From UMGS1649 sp045651205 (GTDB taxonomy: Bacteria; Bacillota; Clostridia; TANB77; CAG-465), in contig JAZRSA010000011.1 of assembly GCA_045651205.1 (NCBI GenBank), positions 1 to 63,181 of the forward strand: DNA of 63,181 nucleotides, given 5' to 3'. The position numbers and the translations under genes are program-made. Under the pieces are notes generated by a model. That model did no database searches. It worked only from the letters and a program-made list of their open reading frames with translations, and was not told where the DNA came from. This document shows, one piece after another, positions 41,911-50,925 of this stretch; position 1 is the first letter of the stretch, and every line of letters begins with the position of its first letter.

Positions 41911-44497
41911 ATACTACTTCACCTTCTTTTGTTCTTTCCATTTCCATATCTTTAAGCATAGCTTCATACCTTTCTTTTCTATCTCTTGCCGTCGTTTCCC
42001 TATATGCTGCTTCAAAATCTTCCATAGAAACCAACTCCGGTCCTGCTTTACATCTATCTATGCTTTCAATATGTTCTCTCATTGTTTTGTTGTATTCTTC
42101 TACAGGAGTACCCATTATATGCCCTGTAGATTGTTCTACAAAATGCTCTGCCATATATCCTAAATACTCTAAGGCAAGCTTCTTTTTACCTTCTGGCAAA
42201 GTATCATTTGTAGTTATTGTTTCTATTAAACTTGGCATTTCTGCAACCACTTTGTAATATGGTTCTCTATACATTATCTCCCTAATACTGTCTGGAGATA
42301 ATGTTTCTTTAAATTCTCTTCTTGCTTCTTCTGCCCTTTCGTTATTCAAATCTAGATATTGTTGTCTATCTATCATAACGACAGGTATACCATGTGCTTT
42401 TGCTGCTTTAATAGCATTCTCATTCATATTTCCATCAAAGCAAACTATACAAGATGGCATAAGTTTATCTGTTCCCGTTTTTGCTCTTAAGTCTTCTGCT
42501 TTAGAAATGTCTGTTTCTTTTCTTTTTTGAACAAGTTCATTCCAATATGTAGGGTCTGTCCAATACGCTAAATCTTCTGTACCTCTCATTCTACAGTTCA
42601 TACTCTTAGTCTCCATATGACCTGCGCCATGTTCCACCATCATATCTGTAGAATCCATTTTAATTATTCCATCGTCTGCAAGTTCAGTAAACCCATAAAA
42701 CACTGCGTCCGGGTCAATTTCTTTTAGCGCTTCACCTTCATACACTGCTAAATCTGCAGCTTGTCCTGCTTCAGCGTATGCTTTTGCAGTCGCTTCATCT
42801 TTTAACATTACAAGTTCAGCACCATCTCTTGTTTTCATACTTCTAAAAAGTCCCGCTATCTTTTTATCTGTTATTAGCGTAGTTGAAATTGTATTGCTTC
42901 CTTCAGTTTTTGACCACATAGTTGGATCTTCTATTATTCTATTTGCAATACTGTTCATATTGAAATCAAAATTAAAAATTCTATGTATGCATAAATTAAA
43001 GCTTTGACCATTAAGTTTTATAACTTCTACACCATCTACACTTTCTCTATCTAACGAATCATCTGTTAAATCTAACATCTCTTGGTTATATGTCTTAGAA
43101 TACATGCTAGATATTCTTTGCTTTGTTTCAGCTACATCCGAAATAACTGTTGACATAGCACCAAATTGCGCCCTTAACTCATCTATATTATCTATCCCAG
43201 CCATTTGTTCAAGGAGTGTTAGTCTTCTTCTAAATTCGTCAGTTATTGGCGCCTCAACATTATGCGCTTTAGCATATTCATAAAGTTCTTCCATATTGAA
43301 GTTGCAATACTCTTCATCGAATGCTTGCATTTCTTCAGGACTTGCGTTAAACAACATCTCCGAATATATTCTTCTAACCTCATCTGGAGTTTCCGCCTCA
43401 TCTAATCTTGCGTCGTAATATTCTCTTACTATTTCTTCATAATTGCTCAAATCTTCTATGCTTGTTATTCCAAACTTATTTCCTGTTGCAACTAATGTTT
43501 TAAACATATCTTCTGGCATATTTATTCCATCCAACCCATTTGTGCTATTTACAAGTTCACTTAAATTTGTGTATGAAGATATTGCTCCTTGAATGCTTGG
43601 AAGTGTTTCACCGTACACTCCTTTATATTTTTCTATATATGCTTCTAGCGATTCTAAATTACCTGCTTTACTTGCTTCTATTACCGTATCTACTGCTCCA
43701 GTACTATACTCCAACAAGCTATTTAATGTATTTATATCCATACTGGATATTCTTTCGTCACATAAAAGCTCATATCTTAAGTTAGGATTTTCTAATGTTA
43801 GTTCAGGTCTAATTGTTTTTATTCTTTCATACGATGCATAAAATCTTTGCATTGTTGCATTATTCTCTGGAAACTGTTTGTAATTTGCAAAATTTTGTTT
43901 AATTACAGCTTCCACCAGCTCTTCTGGGAAATATCCTTCAAGCTTGTCCTTGAAAGCAGTAAATTCTTTAGGATTCGCTGTAACATATGCTGCCATATAT
44001 TCTTTGCTATCTCTTATTTCTGGTATTTTTATTCTTTTGTAATTATTTATATCTTTTTCCACTAAATATGTTGCAAGCTCTACATCGTCTGCTATGTATT
44101 TAGGAGCCATTCCATATATTACCCCATGTCCAGCCTTACTAAGTCTTGACCCTTCTTCAGGAATTATCTCTCCGCGTATATATCCATTAAATTGTTCTTT
44201 TAAGAAATCGCTTTGTACTTTAGAGCCTTTTAATCTAAGTAGTAGATCTGGATTCTTACCTATACAATCTTTTATTACTTCTTCGTCTGTAAATATTCCG
44301 TCCATATCTGCATATTCTGCATATTTTTCATCAAGAATAATTACTTTCTTTTGTACTTCAAGAGGAAAACTTTCCATAAACATAGAATCTATGTCTAATA
44401 CATCTGCCACAAAATCCATATCTGTTAAATATTCTTCTGGTATTGGTGGTAACTCATAATTTTCTTCTGCGTATTTTAATATTTCAGACTTGTCCAT
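41903..44497 (-). CDS. Large unknown protein (864 aa), first gene of effector operon
   Basis: A soluble protein, helical in its first ~480 residues. From ~490 to 740 it has a mixed alpha/beta domain: VIKLNGQSFNLCIHRIFNF, SNTISTTLITDKKIAGLF, FYGFTELADDGIIKMDSTDM, AYWTDPTYWNELVQKRKE and SCIVCFDGNMNENAIKAAKA then HGIPVVMIDRQQYLD. The last block looks like a nucleotide-binding Rossmann-type edge, but no catalytic signature is certain. Start MDKSEILKY follows GGGGAGGAAAT; seven in-frame codons upstream are discarded. It has an extended -10 promoter at 44532. Confidence 0.74.
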   Translation of the reverse strand: MDKSEILKYAEENYELPPIPEEYLTDMDFVADVLDIDSMFMESFPLEVQKKVIILDEKYAEYADMDGIFTDEEVIKDCIGKNPDLLLRLKGSKVQSDFLKEQFNGYIRGEIIPEEGSRLSKAGHGVIYGMAPKYIADDVELATYLVEKDINNYKRIKIPEIRDSKEYMAAYVTANPKEFTAFKDKLEGYFPEELVEAVIKQNFANYKQFPENNATMQRFYASYERIKTIRPELTLENPNLRYELLCDERISSMDINTLNSLLEYSTGAVDTVIEASKAGNLESLEAYIEKYKGVYGETLPSIQGAISSYTNLSELVNSTNGLDGINMPEDMFKTLVATGNKFGITSIEDLSNYEEIVREYYDARLDEAETPDEVRRIYSEMLFNASPEEMQAFDEEYCNFNMEELYEYAKAHNVEAPITDEFRRRLTLLEQMAGIDNIDELRAQFGAMSTVISDVAETKQRISSMYSKTYNQEMLDLTDDSLDRESVDGVEVIKLNGQSFNLCIHRIFNFDFNMNSIANRIIEDPTMWSKTEGSNTISTTLITDKKIAGLFRSMKTRDGAELVMLKDEATAKAYAEAGQAADLAVYEGEALKEIDPDAVFYGFTELADDGIIKMDSTDMMVEHGAGHMETKSMNCRMRGTEDLAYWTDPTYWNELVQKRKETDISKAEDLRAKTGTDKLMPSCIVCFDGNMNENAIKAAKAHGIPVVMIDRQQYLDLNNERAEEARREFKETLSPDSIREIMYREPYYKVVAEMPSLIETITTNDTLPEGKKKLALEYLGYMAEHFVEQSTGHIMGTPVEEYNKTMREHIESIDRCKAGPELVSMEDFEAAYRETTARDRKERYEAMLKDMEMERTKEGEVVYE

Positions 44498-44531
44498 ATT
44501 TCCTCCCCTTTGATACATTTATACAAAATAA

Positions 44532-44544
44532 ATTATATCACATA
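44532..44544 (-). promoter_or_regulatory. Promoter of the five-gene effector operon
   Basis: Minus strand TATGTGATATAAT (extended -10), about 35 bp upstream of the 864-aa gene; no good -35. Confidence 0.55.
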
Positions 44545-44604
44545 TTTTTAAGATTTTAGCAAGTTTTAGTCACACTTTTCTAAATCTTTTTTATACCCTT
44601 TTAT

Positions 44605-44633
44605 TTGACAATTTTACTTCCCGCTTGTATACT
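44605..44633 (+). promoter_or_regulatory. Consensus promoter, nearly leaderless, of pseudouridine synthase gene
   Basis: TTGACA, 17-bp spacer, TATACT. The -10 ends only 9 bp before the start codon at 44643. Confidence 0.8.
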
Positions 44634-44642
44634 TTATGTATT

Positions 44643-45521
44643 ATGAAATTAGAGTATAAAAACACAGAATCTAAGGGTTATTTAACCGTTTTTAACGTTC
44701 TTAAAAACGAGTTCCATTTATCTGATAGATTAATACTAAAACTAAAAAGAGAAAAACAAATATATATTAATGGTGAAACAACTCATGTAAAGAAAGAATT
44801 AACAGCTAACGACATCATTTCTGTAAATATTAATTTTAGCGAAGAATCTGAAAACATTGTTCCTACAAAAATGGATCTAGATATTCTTTACGAAGATGAT
44901 GGATTGCTAATTATTAACAAAGGGCCAAATACTCCTGTTCATCCATCAATAAATCACTATGAAGATACACTTTCTAACGGAGTTAAATATTACTTTGAAA
45001 GTATAGGCCTTAAGAAAAAAATCCGTCCTATTAATAGACTAGACAAAGACACTTCAGGCATAGTTCTTTTTGCAAAGAACGAATACATACAAGAAAGCCT
45101 TACCGGGCAAATGAAAACAAATATATTTAACAAGGAGTACTTTGCTTTTGTTAATGGCAGGTTAGAAGAATCTCCTCTAAGACTAGTTGCAAACATTAAA
45201 AGAAAAGCCGAAAGCATCATTGAAAGATGCGTTGCAGATGATGGTGATTATGCCGAAACAATATTTGAAACAATACAAGAATTTGATAAATATTCTTTAA
45301 TTAAATGTACACTAAAAACAGGTAAAACACATCAAATACGCGTACACACAAGTTACATTGGCCATAGTATATTAGGCGACACATTGTATGGACAAGCTTC
45401 AGATTTAATTAATAGGCAAGCTTTACACGCATACAAAGTTAGATTTATACATCCAATTACAAAAGAGAATATTGAAATTGTTTGTGATTTACCGGAAGAT
45501 ATGCGTAAGCTTTTAACTTAA
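44643..45521 (+). CDS. RluA-family pseudouridine synthase
   Basis: A 292-residue enzyme isomerising uridine to pseudouridine in rRNA or tRNA. It has an N-terminal S4-like part (LILKLKREKQIYINGE) and the RluA core with the catalytic aspartate in PINRLDKDTSGIVLFAK, then EYFAFVNG and LKTGKTHQIRVHTSYIGHSILGD. An in-frame ATG at 44625 is excluded because it precedes the -10 element. The chosen ATG lies about 3 nt from the predicted transcription start and has no ribosome site, so the mRNA is probably leaderless. Target uridine is not determinable. Confidence 0.9.
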   Translation: MKLEYKNTESKGYLTVFNVLKNEFHLSDRLILKLKREKQIYINGETTHVKKELTANDIISVNINFSEESENIVPTKMDLDILYEDDGLLIINKGPNTPVHPSINHYEDTLSNGVKYYFESIGLKKKIRPINRLDKDTSGIVLFAKNEYIQESLTGQMKTNIFNKEYFAFVNGRLEESPLRLVANIKRKAESIIERCVADDGDYAETIFETIQEFDKYSLIKCTLKTGKTHQIRVHTSYIGHSILGDTLYGQASDLINRQALHAYKVRFIHPITKENIEIVCDLPEDMRKLLT

Positions 45522-45542
45522 GTTCAAACTTAACTATATTTA

Positions 45543-45572
45543 TTTACAAAATTCGACAATTTATGTTATACT
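45543..45572 (+). promoter_or_regulatory. mltG promoter
   Basis: TTTACA, 18-bp spacer, TATACT with extended TGT, ending 16 bp before the start codon. Confidence 0.65.
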
Positions 45573-45588
45573 ATTTGCGAGGTGCAAT

Positions 45589-46677
45589 ATGAAGAAATTA
45601 TTAACAATACTAATAGCTTTAGTTATACTAGTTGTTATAGCAGTTACAGTACCACTTGTTTGGTATACTAATGCTATAGGGCCTATGAGTGATGAAGCTA
45701 AAGACATTAACGTAACTATTGAAATGGGCTCTGGTTCAAGTACAATAGCAACGAAATTAAAAGAAGCTGGTGTTATATCTAGCGATGTAGCATTCAAAAT
45801 ATATGTAAAACTAAATAATATATCTGGATTCCAAGCCGGAGAATATGTATTATCTCCAAGCATGAATCTTGAAACAATAACAAAAGCTCTTAAAGAAGGT
45901 AAGGTTTTTGAAGAACAAGTAAAAATAACATTTGTTGAAGGTAAAAACATGATGTGGATAGCAAAAAGAATTGCAGAAACAACAGATAATACTGAACAAG
46001 ATGTTTATGATTTACTTAAAGATAAAACATATCTTCAAAGTTTAATCGATGAATACTGGTTCTTAACAAAAGATATATTAAATAAAGATATATATTATGC
46101 ATTAGAAGGATATCTTGCTCCTAATACATATCATTTTGCTAAAAACGATTTAAGCGTTAAAACAATATTCAAGACAATGCTTGATCAAACCGAAAAGATA
46201 CTTGAAGATTACAAAGATACTATTGCAAAGAGCAAATATACTGTACACGAAATCATGACAATGGCATCAGTTGTTGAGCTTGAATGCCCACCTTCTAAAG
46301 ATAACGAAAACAGAAAAAACACAGCAAGTGTATTTTACAATAGACTTAAAACAGACATGGCTTTAGGAAGTGACGTTACAACATACTATGCATTTAAAGT
46401 TAGTATGGCAGATAGAGATTTAACTGTAACCGAACTTAATACTTATAATCCATACAACACAAGAGGCCCTAAGATGGGTGGTAAACTTCCAATCGGACCA
46501 ATATGTTCAGCATCTAAGACTTCTATAATAGCCGCAATAGAACCTAATAATGGTGATGATTTGTACTTTGTTGCAGACAAGAATGGAAAAATATACTTTA
46601 CAGAAACATATTCTGAACACGTAAATGTTGTTAACAAGCTAAAAAAAGAAAATATGTGGTATGAATACGAGAAATAA
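45589..46677 (+). CDS. mltG: Endolytic murein transglycosylase
   Basis: A 362-residue single-pass membrane protein: N-terminal anchor (LLTILIALVILVVIAVTV), LysM-like start (SGSSTIATKLKEAGVI) and YceG/MltG catalytic domain with YALEGYLAPNTYHF (catalytic glutamate), EIMTMASVVELEC, TASVFYNRL, YNTRGPKMGGKLPIGPI and FVADKNGKIYF. MltG cleaves nascent glycan strands to end peptidoglycan polymerisation. GAGGTG ribosome site at the start. The gene is single, ending in a bidirectional terminator. Confidence 0.94.
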   Translation: MKKLLTILIALVILVVIAVTVPLVWYTNAIGPMSDEAKDINVTIEMGSGSSTIATKLKEAGVISSDVAFKIYVKLNNISGFQAGEYVLSPSMNLETITKALKEGKVFEEQVKITFVEGKNMMWIAKRIAETTDNTEQDVYDLLKDKTYLQSLIDEYWFLTKDILNKDIYYALEGYLAPNTYHFAKNDLSVKTIFKTMLDQTEKILEDYKDTIAKSKYTVHEIMTMASVVELECPPSKDNENRKNTASVFYNRLKTDMALGSDVTTYYAFKVSMADRDLTVTELNTYNPYNTRGPKMGGKLPIGPICSASKTSIIAAIEPNNGDDLYFVADKNGKIYFTETYSEHVNVVNKLKKENMWYEYEK

Positions 46678-46686
46678 CATATAAGT

Positions 46687-46719
46687 AAAAATACAGACTA
46701 AAACCTAGTCTGTATTTTT
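46687..46719. terminator. Bidirectional terminator mltG/rsmA
   Basis: Perfect 14-bp stem AAAAATACAGACTA/TAGTCTGTATTTTT with a 5-nt loop between convergent genes. Confidence 0.9.
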
Positions 46720-46727
46720 ATTTCTTT

Positions 46728-47588
46728 TTAGTTTTTTAATTCATATATTTCATTTGCAATTTTTGCAAAAGTTTCTACACTTACCTCTTCTGCTCTAACC
46801 GTTTCTTTTAATTCTACTTTTTTAATAATTTCTTCGATTTCGGCTTTAGTTAATCCACACAATCCACAATTTGCTAGTGAATTGGCCATTTTCTTTCTTC
46901 TTTCTGAGAAAGCCTTCTTAACTAATTCTTCAAAAATCTTTCCATCTTTAATTCCAAGTGTCTCCTCTTTTTCTTTATTTGGAGTTATCTTAATAACTGC
47001 AGAAGTTACATTCGGAGCTGGTATAAATGAAGTGTTTGGAACTACAAATATTTTTTCAACATCCGCTTGGTAATTTGTATTTATTGTAAGAACCCCAAAC
47101 TCCTTAGAACCCGGTTTTGATGCAATTCTGTCCGCAACTTCTTTTTGTACCATAACCGTTATACTTGCTATATCTTCTTTGTATTCTAAAAGCTTAAATA
47201 TTATTGGAGTTGTAATATAATATGGTAAATTTGCTATTACTCTAACTTTACCTTTTACATCTTTAATATATTCTTCTAAGTTTACTTTAAGTATATCCAT
47301 ATTAACTATTTCTAGATTATTATGTGCCGCAAATCTTCCATTTAATATTTCTATCATATCCGTATCTATTTCAAATGCTAATACTTTTGCTCCTGTTTGT
47401 AATATATATTCTGTTAAATTTCCCAGCCCTGGGCCTATTTCTATTACTAAATCCTCTTTTTCAACATCTGAGTTTTCTACAATTCCAGATAGAATATTAT
47501 CATCTACAAGAAAGTTTTGACCAAAACATTTCTTTGCAAACAACTTGTTACTTCTCATTATTCTATTTGTTATTTCTAATGTATTCAT
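46728..47588 (-). CDS. rsmA: 16S rRNA (adenine1518-N6/adenine1519-N6)-dimethyltransferase (KsgA)
   Basis: A 286-residue methyltransferase that dimethylates two adjacent adenines at the 3' end of 16S rRNA during small-subunit maturation. Motifs: KKCFGQNFLVDDNIL, VIEIGPGLGNLTEYIL (motif I), LAFEIDTDMIEIL, NMDILK, IANLPYYITTPIIFKLL (motif IV NLPY) and FSERRKKMANSL. Full length. The start has AAGGAGATATA upstream. It follows a hairpin separating it from the transglycosylase gene upstream on the same strand. Confidence 0.96.
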   Translation of the reverse strand: MNTLEITNRIMRSNKLFAKKCFGQNFLVDDNILSGIVENSDVEKEDLVIEIGPGLGNLTEYILQTGAKVLAFEIDTDMIEILNGRFAAHNNLEIVNMDILKVNLEEYIKDVKGKVRVIANLPYYITTPIIFKLLEYKEDIASITVMVQKEVADRIASKPGSKEFGVLTINTNYQADVEKIFVVPNTSFIPAPNVTSAVIKITPNKEKEETLGIKDGKIFEELVKKAFSERRKKMANSLANCGLCGLTKAEIEEIIKKVELKETVRAEEVSVETFAKIANEIYELKN

Positions 47589-47619
47589 TATATCTCCTTA
47601 TATTTTATCTTATTATAAA

Positions 47620-47644
47620 TTAAGAGTGCTTAAAGCACTCTTAA
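47620..47644 (-). terminator. Terminator after G5/transglycosylase gene
   Basis: 11-bp stem TTAAGAGTGCT/AGCACTCTTAA with a 3-nt loop, then TTTATAATAAG on the minus strand. Confidence 0.75.
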
Positions 47645-47648
47645 ACTA

Positions 47649-48731
47649 TTATAACCCGCCATTTTTAGCTATTTTATTTGCATATTTTAATACTCTTGTA
47701 CCATAATACCAAGAATATGCATCTCTTCCTGATTCAGCTTTTAGATATTTTCTATATCTACCTTCACCCCAGTTATATGAGTTAAGTGCATGCAAGTCTA
47801 ATTCTTCACCACTTGCTGAACCTTTCCAAGATTTATAATATCTACTTAACCAATACACACCTGCGTGTATGTTTTGATATGGATCAAATAAATCTGTTGT
47901 TCCTATTTTTTTCTTTAAGTAAGATAAATTTGATGGATTTATTTGACACATTCCATAACCTGTTTTACTTTTAGCCTCTACTCTATAGTTACTTTCAACC
48001 TTCATAAGTCCTAGAAATACTAGGTATGGTACATTGTATTTTTTACACATATTATACGCAAACTTTTGAAGATTTAAAGATAAGTTTATATTATATTTTT
48101 TAAAATTAGCATCTACTTCTAAATCCTTAGCTGTTATTCTTTCTTTGCTATATCTAGATGTAGATATTACTTTTGTTCCTACTTCTATTATTTGATCAAC
48201 AGGAACTTTTTCAACAACTTCTGTTATTATATTTGTTGAAACCAACTTTAGATCAGTATCATATCTTGCTGTATATAATACTCTCTTTTGTCCTTCTTCG
48301 CCTTTTTGTAAAGTTGTTTTTGTACCTCTATATACACTTGCATTAGATTTTTCAATCTTTTCATAGTCTATATATTGGATTTCTTCTATTATTCTTTCAG
48401 TCTGACCGACTGTTACTTTCGCTCTATATTCCGAAAGATCGAGCATTGCTACTTCATTTTCGGAATATATTTTAATTTCCATGTTATCTTTAAGGATTGT
48501 TTCTGTATTTGGGTATACAATAGATTTTTCATCTATTATTATATTATTTTGCATTAACATTCCTTCTACAGTGTTAGACATTGTGTTAACCGTCATTTTT
48601 TCTCCATAATAATCTATTGTTACAGATTTTGTTTGGAAGTTAACAACAACTAAACCTACTGTTACAAACACCACCATACAAGTAAACATTACAGTGAGTT
48701 TTCTTAACATGTAAAGTTTATCCTCTTTCAA
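47649..48731 (-). CDS. Secreted DUF348/G5/lytic transglycosylase protein
   Basis: A 360-residue exported protein: N-terminal membrane segment (LTVMFTCMVVFVTVGLVVV), a DUF348-like repeat (SVTIDYYGEKMTVNTMSNTV), a G5-like region (YTARYDTDLKLVSTNIITEV ending with VEVGTKV-type IEVGTKV) and a C-terminal SLT lysozyme-like domain with KVESNYRVEAKSKTGYGMCQI (catalytic Glu) and LNSYNWGEG. It should cut or remodel peptidoglycan, related to resuscitation factors. TTG is the likely start, with AAGGAGG seven bases upstream; ATG seven codons later is the alternative. Strong promoter and a 5'-UTR palindrome precede it. Confidence 0.9.
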   Translation of the reverse strand: MKEDKLYMLRKLTVMFTCMVVFVTVGLVVVNFQTKSVTIDYYGEKMTVNTMSNTVEGMLMQNNIIIDEKSIVYPNTETILKDNMEIKIYSENEVAMLDLSEYRAKVTVGQTERIIEEIQYIDYEKIEKSNASVYRGTKTTLQKGEEGQKRVLYTARYDTDLKLVSTNIITEVVEKVPVDQIIEVGTKVISTSRYSKERITAKDLEVDANFKKYNINLSLNLQKFAYNMCKKYNVPYLVFLGLMKVESNYRVEAKSKTGYGMCQINPSNLSYLKKKIGTTDLFDPYQNIHAGVYWLSRYYKSWKGSASGEELDLHALNSYNWGEGRYRKYLKAESGRDAYSWYYGTRVLKYANKIAKNGGL

Positions 48732-48744
48732 TAAGACTCCTCCT

Positions 48745-48795
48745 TACGACATAGTCGTACGATATTATTATACTATTTTTTGTATATATTGTCAA
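48745..48795 (-). promoter_or_regulatory. Promoter with palindrome next to the ribosome site
   Basis: Minus strand TTGACA, 17-bp spacer, TATAAT (48767-48795). A 15-bp inverted repeat TACGAC-ATA-GTCGTA (48745-48759) lies in the leader and abuts the AGGAGG. Confidence 0.75.
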
Positions 48796-48902
48796 TTACC
48801 CGTTATTTCACACAATTTAATATGAAGCTGAAAACGCGTAACAAGCTCTAATACTAGTATATTATGCATTTTATATATTATGTACAAGTACACCTTAATA
48901 TA

Positions 48903-48931
48903 TTGCATTTTATTTTTTTTAATGATAAAAT
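48903..48931 (+). promoter_or_regulatory. lemA-htpX-dut promoter
   Basis: TTGCAT, 17-bp spacer, TAAAAT with extended TGA. Confidence 0.7.
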
Positions 48932-48955
48932 GTAAGCATTAGGAGGTATATTCAT

Positions 48956-49519
48956 ATGATAGGATGGATTATATTTGGTGTAGTTGTTGTCGCAATAATA
49001 TTATGGTATGTTGGCGTTTACAACAAACTTATATCTCTTCGTGAAAGAGTTAATAATGCATGGGCACAAATTGACACACAATTAGTAAGAAGATTCGATT
49101 TAATACCAAACTTAGTTGAAACTGTTAAAGGTTATGCTAAGCACGAATCTGACACTTTAGAAAAAGTTATTGCTGCCAGAACTCAATATATGTCTGCAAA
49201 TGGCAATGTTGAACAAATGGCTCAAGCGGAAAACGTTCTTTCTGGAACTTTAAAAAGCATCTTTGCTTTAGCTGAAGCTTATCCAGAATTAAAAGCAAAC
49301 GTTAATTTCCAACAATTATCTACAGAATTAACAGGGACTGAAGATAAAATAGCTTACGCTAGACAATTCTATAATGATACAGTTCAAATGTTTAATGTAG
49401 AAATAGAAAAATTCCCTAATAATATTGTAGTTTCTATTTCTGGTGCAGATAAATTTGCTAAACGTACATTCTTTGAAGCAGCTGCTGAAGAAAAGAAAAA
49501 CGTAAGGGTACAATTCTAG
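48956..49519 (+). CDS. lemA: LemA family protein
   Basis: A 187-residue membrane protein with an N-terminal hydrophobic helix (WIIFGVVVVAIILWYVGVY) and the LemA helical bundle: YNKLISLRERVNNAWAQIDT, LVRRFDLIPNLVETVKGYA, LKANVNFQQLSTELTGTEDK and YARQFYNDTVQMFN. LemA commonly precedes HtpX, as here with a 9-bp gap. Role is unknown but linked to envelope maintenance. AGGAGGTAT ribosome site. Confidence 0.95.
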   Translation: MIGWIIFGVVVVAIILWYVGVYNKLISLRERVNNAWAQIDTQLVRRFDLIPNLVETVKGYAKHESDTLEKVIAARTQYMSANGNVEQMAQAENVLSGTLKSIFALAEAYPELKANVNFQQLSTELTGTEDKIAYARQFYNDTVQMFNVEIEKFPNNIVVSISGADKFAKRTFFEAAAEEKKNVRVQF

Positions 49520-49528
49520 AGGTGAATT

Positions 49529-50398
49529 ATGATACTAAAAAGTGTACAAGATAACAAAAGATCTTCGTTCTTTATAGTATCACTGTTTATTGTAATTATT
49601 ATGGTAGGCGTATACTTTGTTTGCTATGCTTTGGATTTAGGTTTTTTATCTATTCCAATTGCTGTAGTAGGTGCTATAGTGCCTGCCATAATTTCATATA
49701 ACAACTGTGATAAAATAGTATTATCATTAAACGGTGCTAGACCAGCAACAAGAGAACAAGATTTATTATTAAGTAATTTATTAGACAACTTATGTATTGC
49801 TTCTGGTTTACCAAGACCAAAGCTTTATGTTATAAACGATGCAAGTCCTAACGCATTTGCCACTGGTAAAAATCCAGAAAACGCAGTTATATGTGTTACA
49901 ACAGGACTTTTAGAAAAATTAGATAAATATGAACTAGAAGGTGTTTTAGCTCACGAATTATCTCATATAAAAAACTATGATATATTATTATCTACAATAG
50001 TTTCTATATTCGTAGGATTCGTAGTTATCCTTTCAGATTGGTTCACTAGATGGAGTTTTAGACGTAGCAGAGACAGCGATAACAAAAACCCGCTTTTTGT
50101 TCTTATTGGAATATTATTCTTAATATTATCTCCAATATTTGCTACACTTATGAAACTTGCTATATCTAGAAAAAGAGAATTCTTGGCAGACGCTTCTGCT
50201 ATAGAAATGACTAGAAATCCAGATGGATTAATTAGTGCATTACAAAAGATAGCTTTAGATCCAGATCCACTTGAAACAGCGAATAAATCTACAGCACACA
50301 TGTATATATCTAGTCCATTTAAGGATAAGACATCAGATTTATTCTCTACACACCCAAGTACGGAAAAGAGAATCGAAGCACTAAGACACATCAATTAA
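49529..50398 (+). CDS. htpX: HtpX-type M48 membrane metalloprotease
   Basis: A 289-residue integral membrane zinc protease: two N-terminal membrane helices, the zincin motif AHELSHIKNYD (HExxH), two further helices around 160-210 and REFLADASAIEMTRNPDGL supplying the third zinc ligand, ending STHPSTEKRIEAL. It degrades damaged membrane proteins. Second gene of lemA-htpX; GAGGTGAATT upstream. The dUTPase gene follows 13 bp later. Confidence 0.95.
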   Translation: MILKSVQDNKRSSFFIVSLFIVIIMVGVYFVCYALDLGFLSIPIAVVGAIVPAIISYNNCDKIVLSLNGARPATREQDLLLSNLLDNLCIASGLPRPKLYVINDASPNAFATGKNPENAVICVTTGLLEKLDKYELEGVLAHELSHIKNYDILLSTIVSIFVGFVVILSDWFTRWSFRRSRDSDNKNPLFVLIGILFLILSPIFATLMKLAISRKREFLADASAIEMTRNPDGLISALQKIALDPDPLETANKSTAHMYISSPFKDKTSDLFSTHPSTEKRIEALRHIN

Positions 50399-50411
50399 TT
50401 TGGAGGATAAT

Positions 50412-50873
50412 ATGGAAAGATTAAGAGGATTTGAAATAGCAAAAGGATTCGAAAACCATGGTATTACATTGCCTGTAAGAAAAACAAAAACATCTGCAGG
50501 GTATGACATATGCGCAGCAGAAGACTGCACAATTCCGCCATTTACATTTGGTTCTAAGCCAACACTTGTAAAAACTGGACTTAAAGCATATATGATGGAT
50601 GATGAATATTTAATGCTTTGTAATAGAAGCTCTAACCCATTTAAAAAAGGATTAGTTCTTGCAAACAGCGTTGGTATAATAGATGCAGATTTCTACGGAA
50701 ACCCAGATAATGATGGCGCATTCTGTTTTGCATTCTATAACTACTTTGACACACCACTTGAAATAAAAAAAGGTGATGCAATAGGACAAGCTATATTTAT
50801 GAAGTACTTAATGACAGATAACGATGTTCCAGGCGGCGAAAGACTTGGCGGATTCGGAAGTACAAGTAAATAA
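50412..50873 (+). CDS. dut: dUTP diphosphatase (trimeric dUTPase family)
   Basis: A 153-residue enzyme hydrolysing dUTP to dUMP and PPi. The five motifs are recognisable: I TSAGYDICAAED, II RSSNPFKKG, III NSVGIIDADFYGNPDN, IV GDAIGQAIF and V ERLGGFGSTSK. Motif I and III differ slightly from Escherichia coli Dut but keep the catalytic aspartate. The TTG four codons upstream is part of the ribosome site TTGGAGGATAAT, so the ATG at 50412 is the start. Third gene of the lemA operon. Confidence 0.88.
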   Translation: MERLRGFEIAKGFENHGITLPVRKTKTSAGYDICAAEDCTIPPFTFGSKPTLVKTGLKAYMMDDEYLMLCNRSSNPFKKGLVLANSVGIIDADFYGNPDNDGAFCFAFYNYFDTPLEIKKGDAIGQAIFMKYLMTDNDVPGGERLGGFGSTSK

Positions 50874-50892
50874 TATTAATCAAATATCTAAT

Positions 50893-50923
50893 AAAACCAG
50901 AGAAACTCTGGTTTTATTTTTTT
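50893..50923 (+). terminator. Terminator after dut
   Basis: Perfect 10-bp stem AAAACCAGAG/CTCTGGTTTT with AAA loop, followed by ATTTTTTTT-type run. Confidence 0.92.
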
Positions 50924-50925
50924 AA

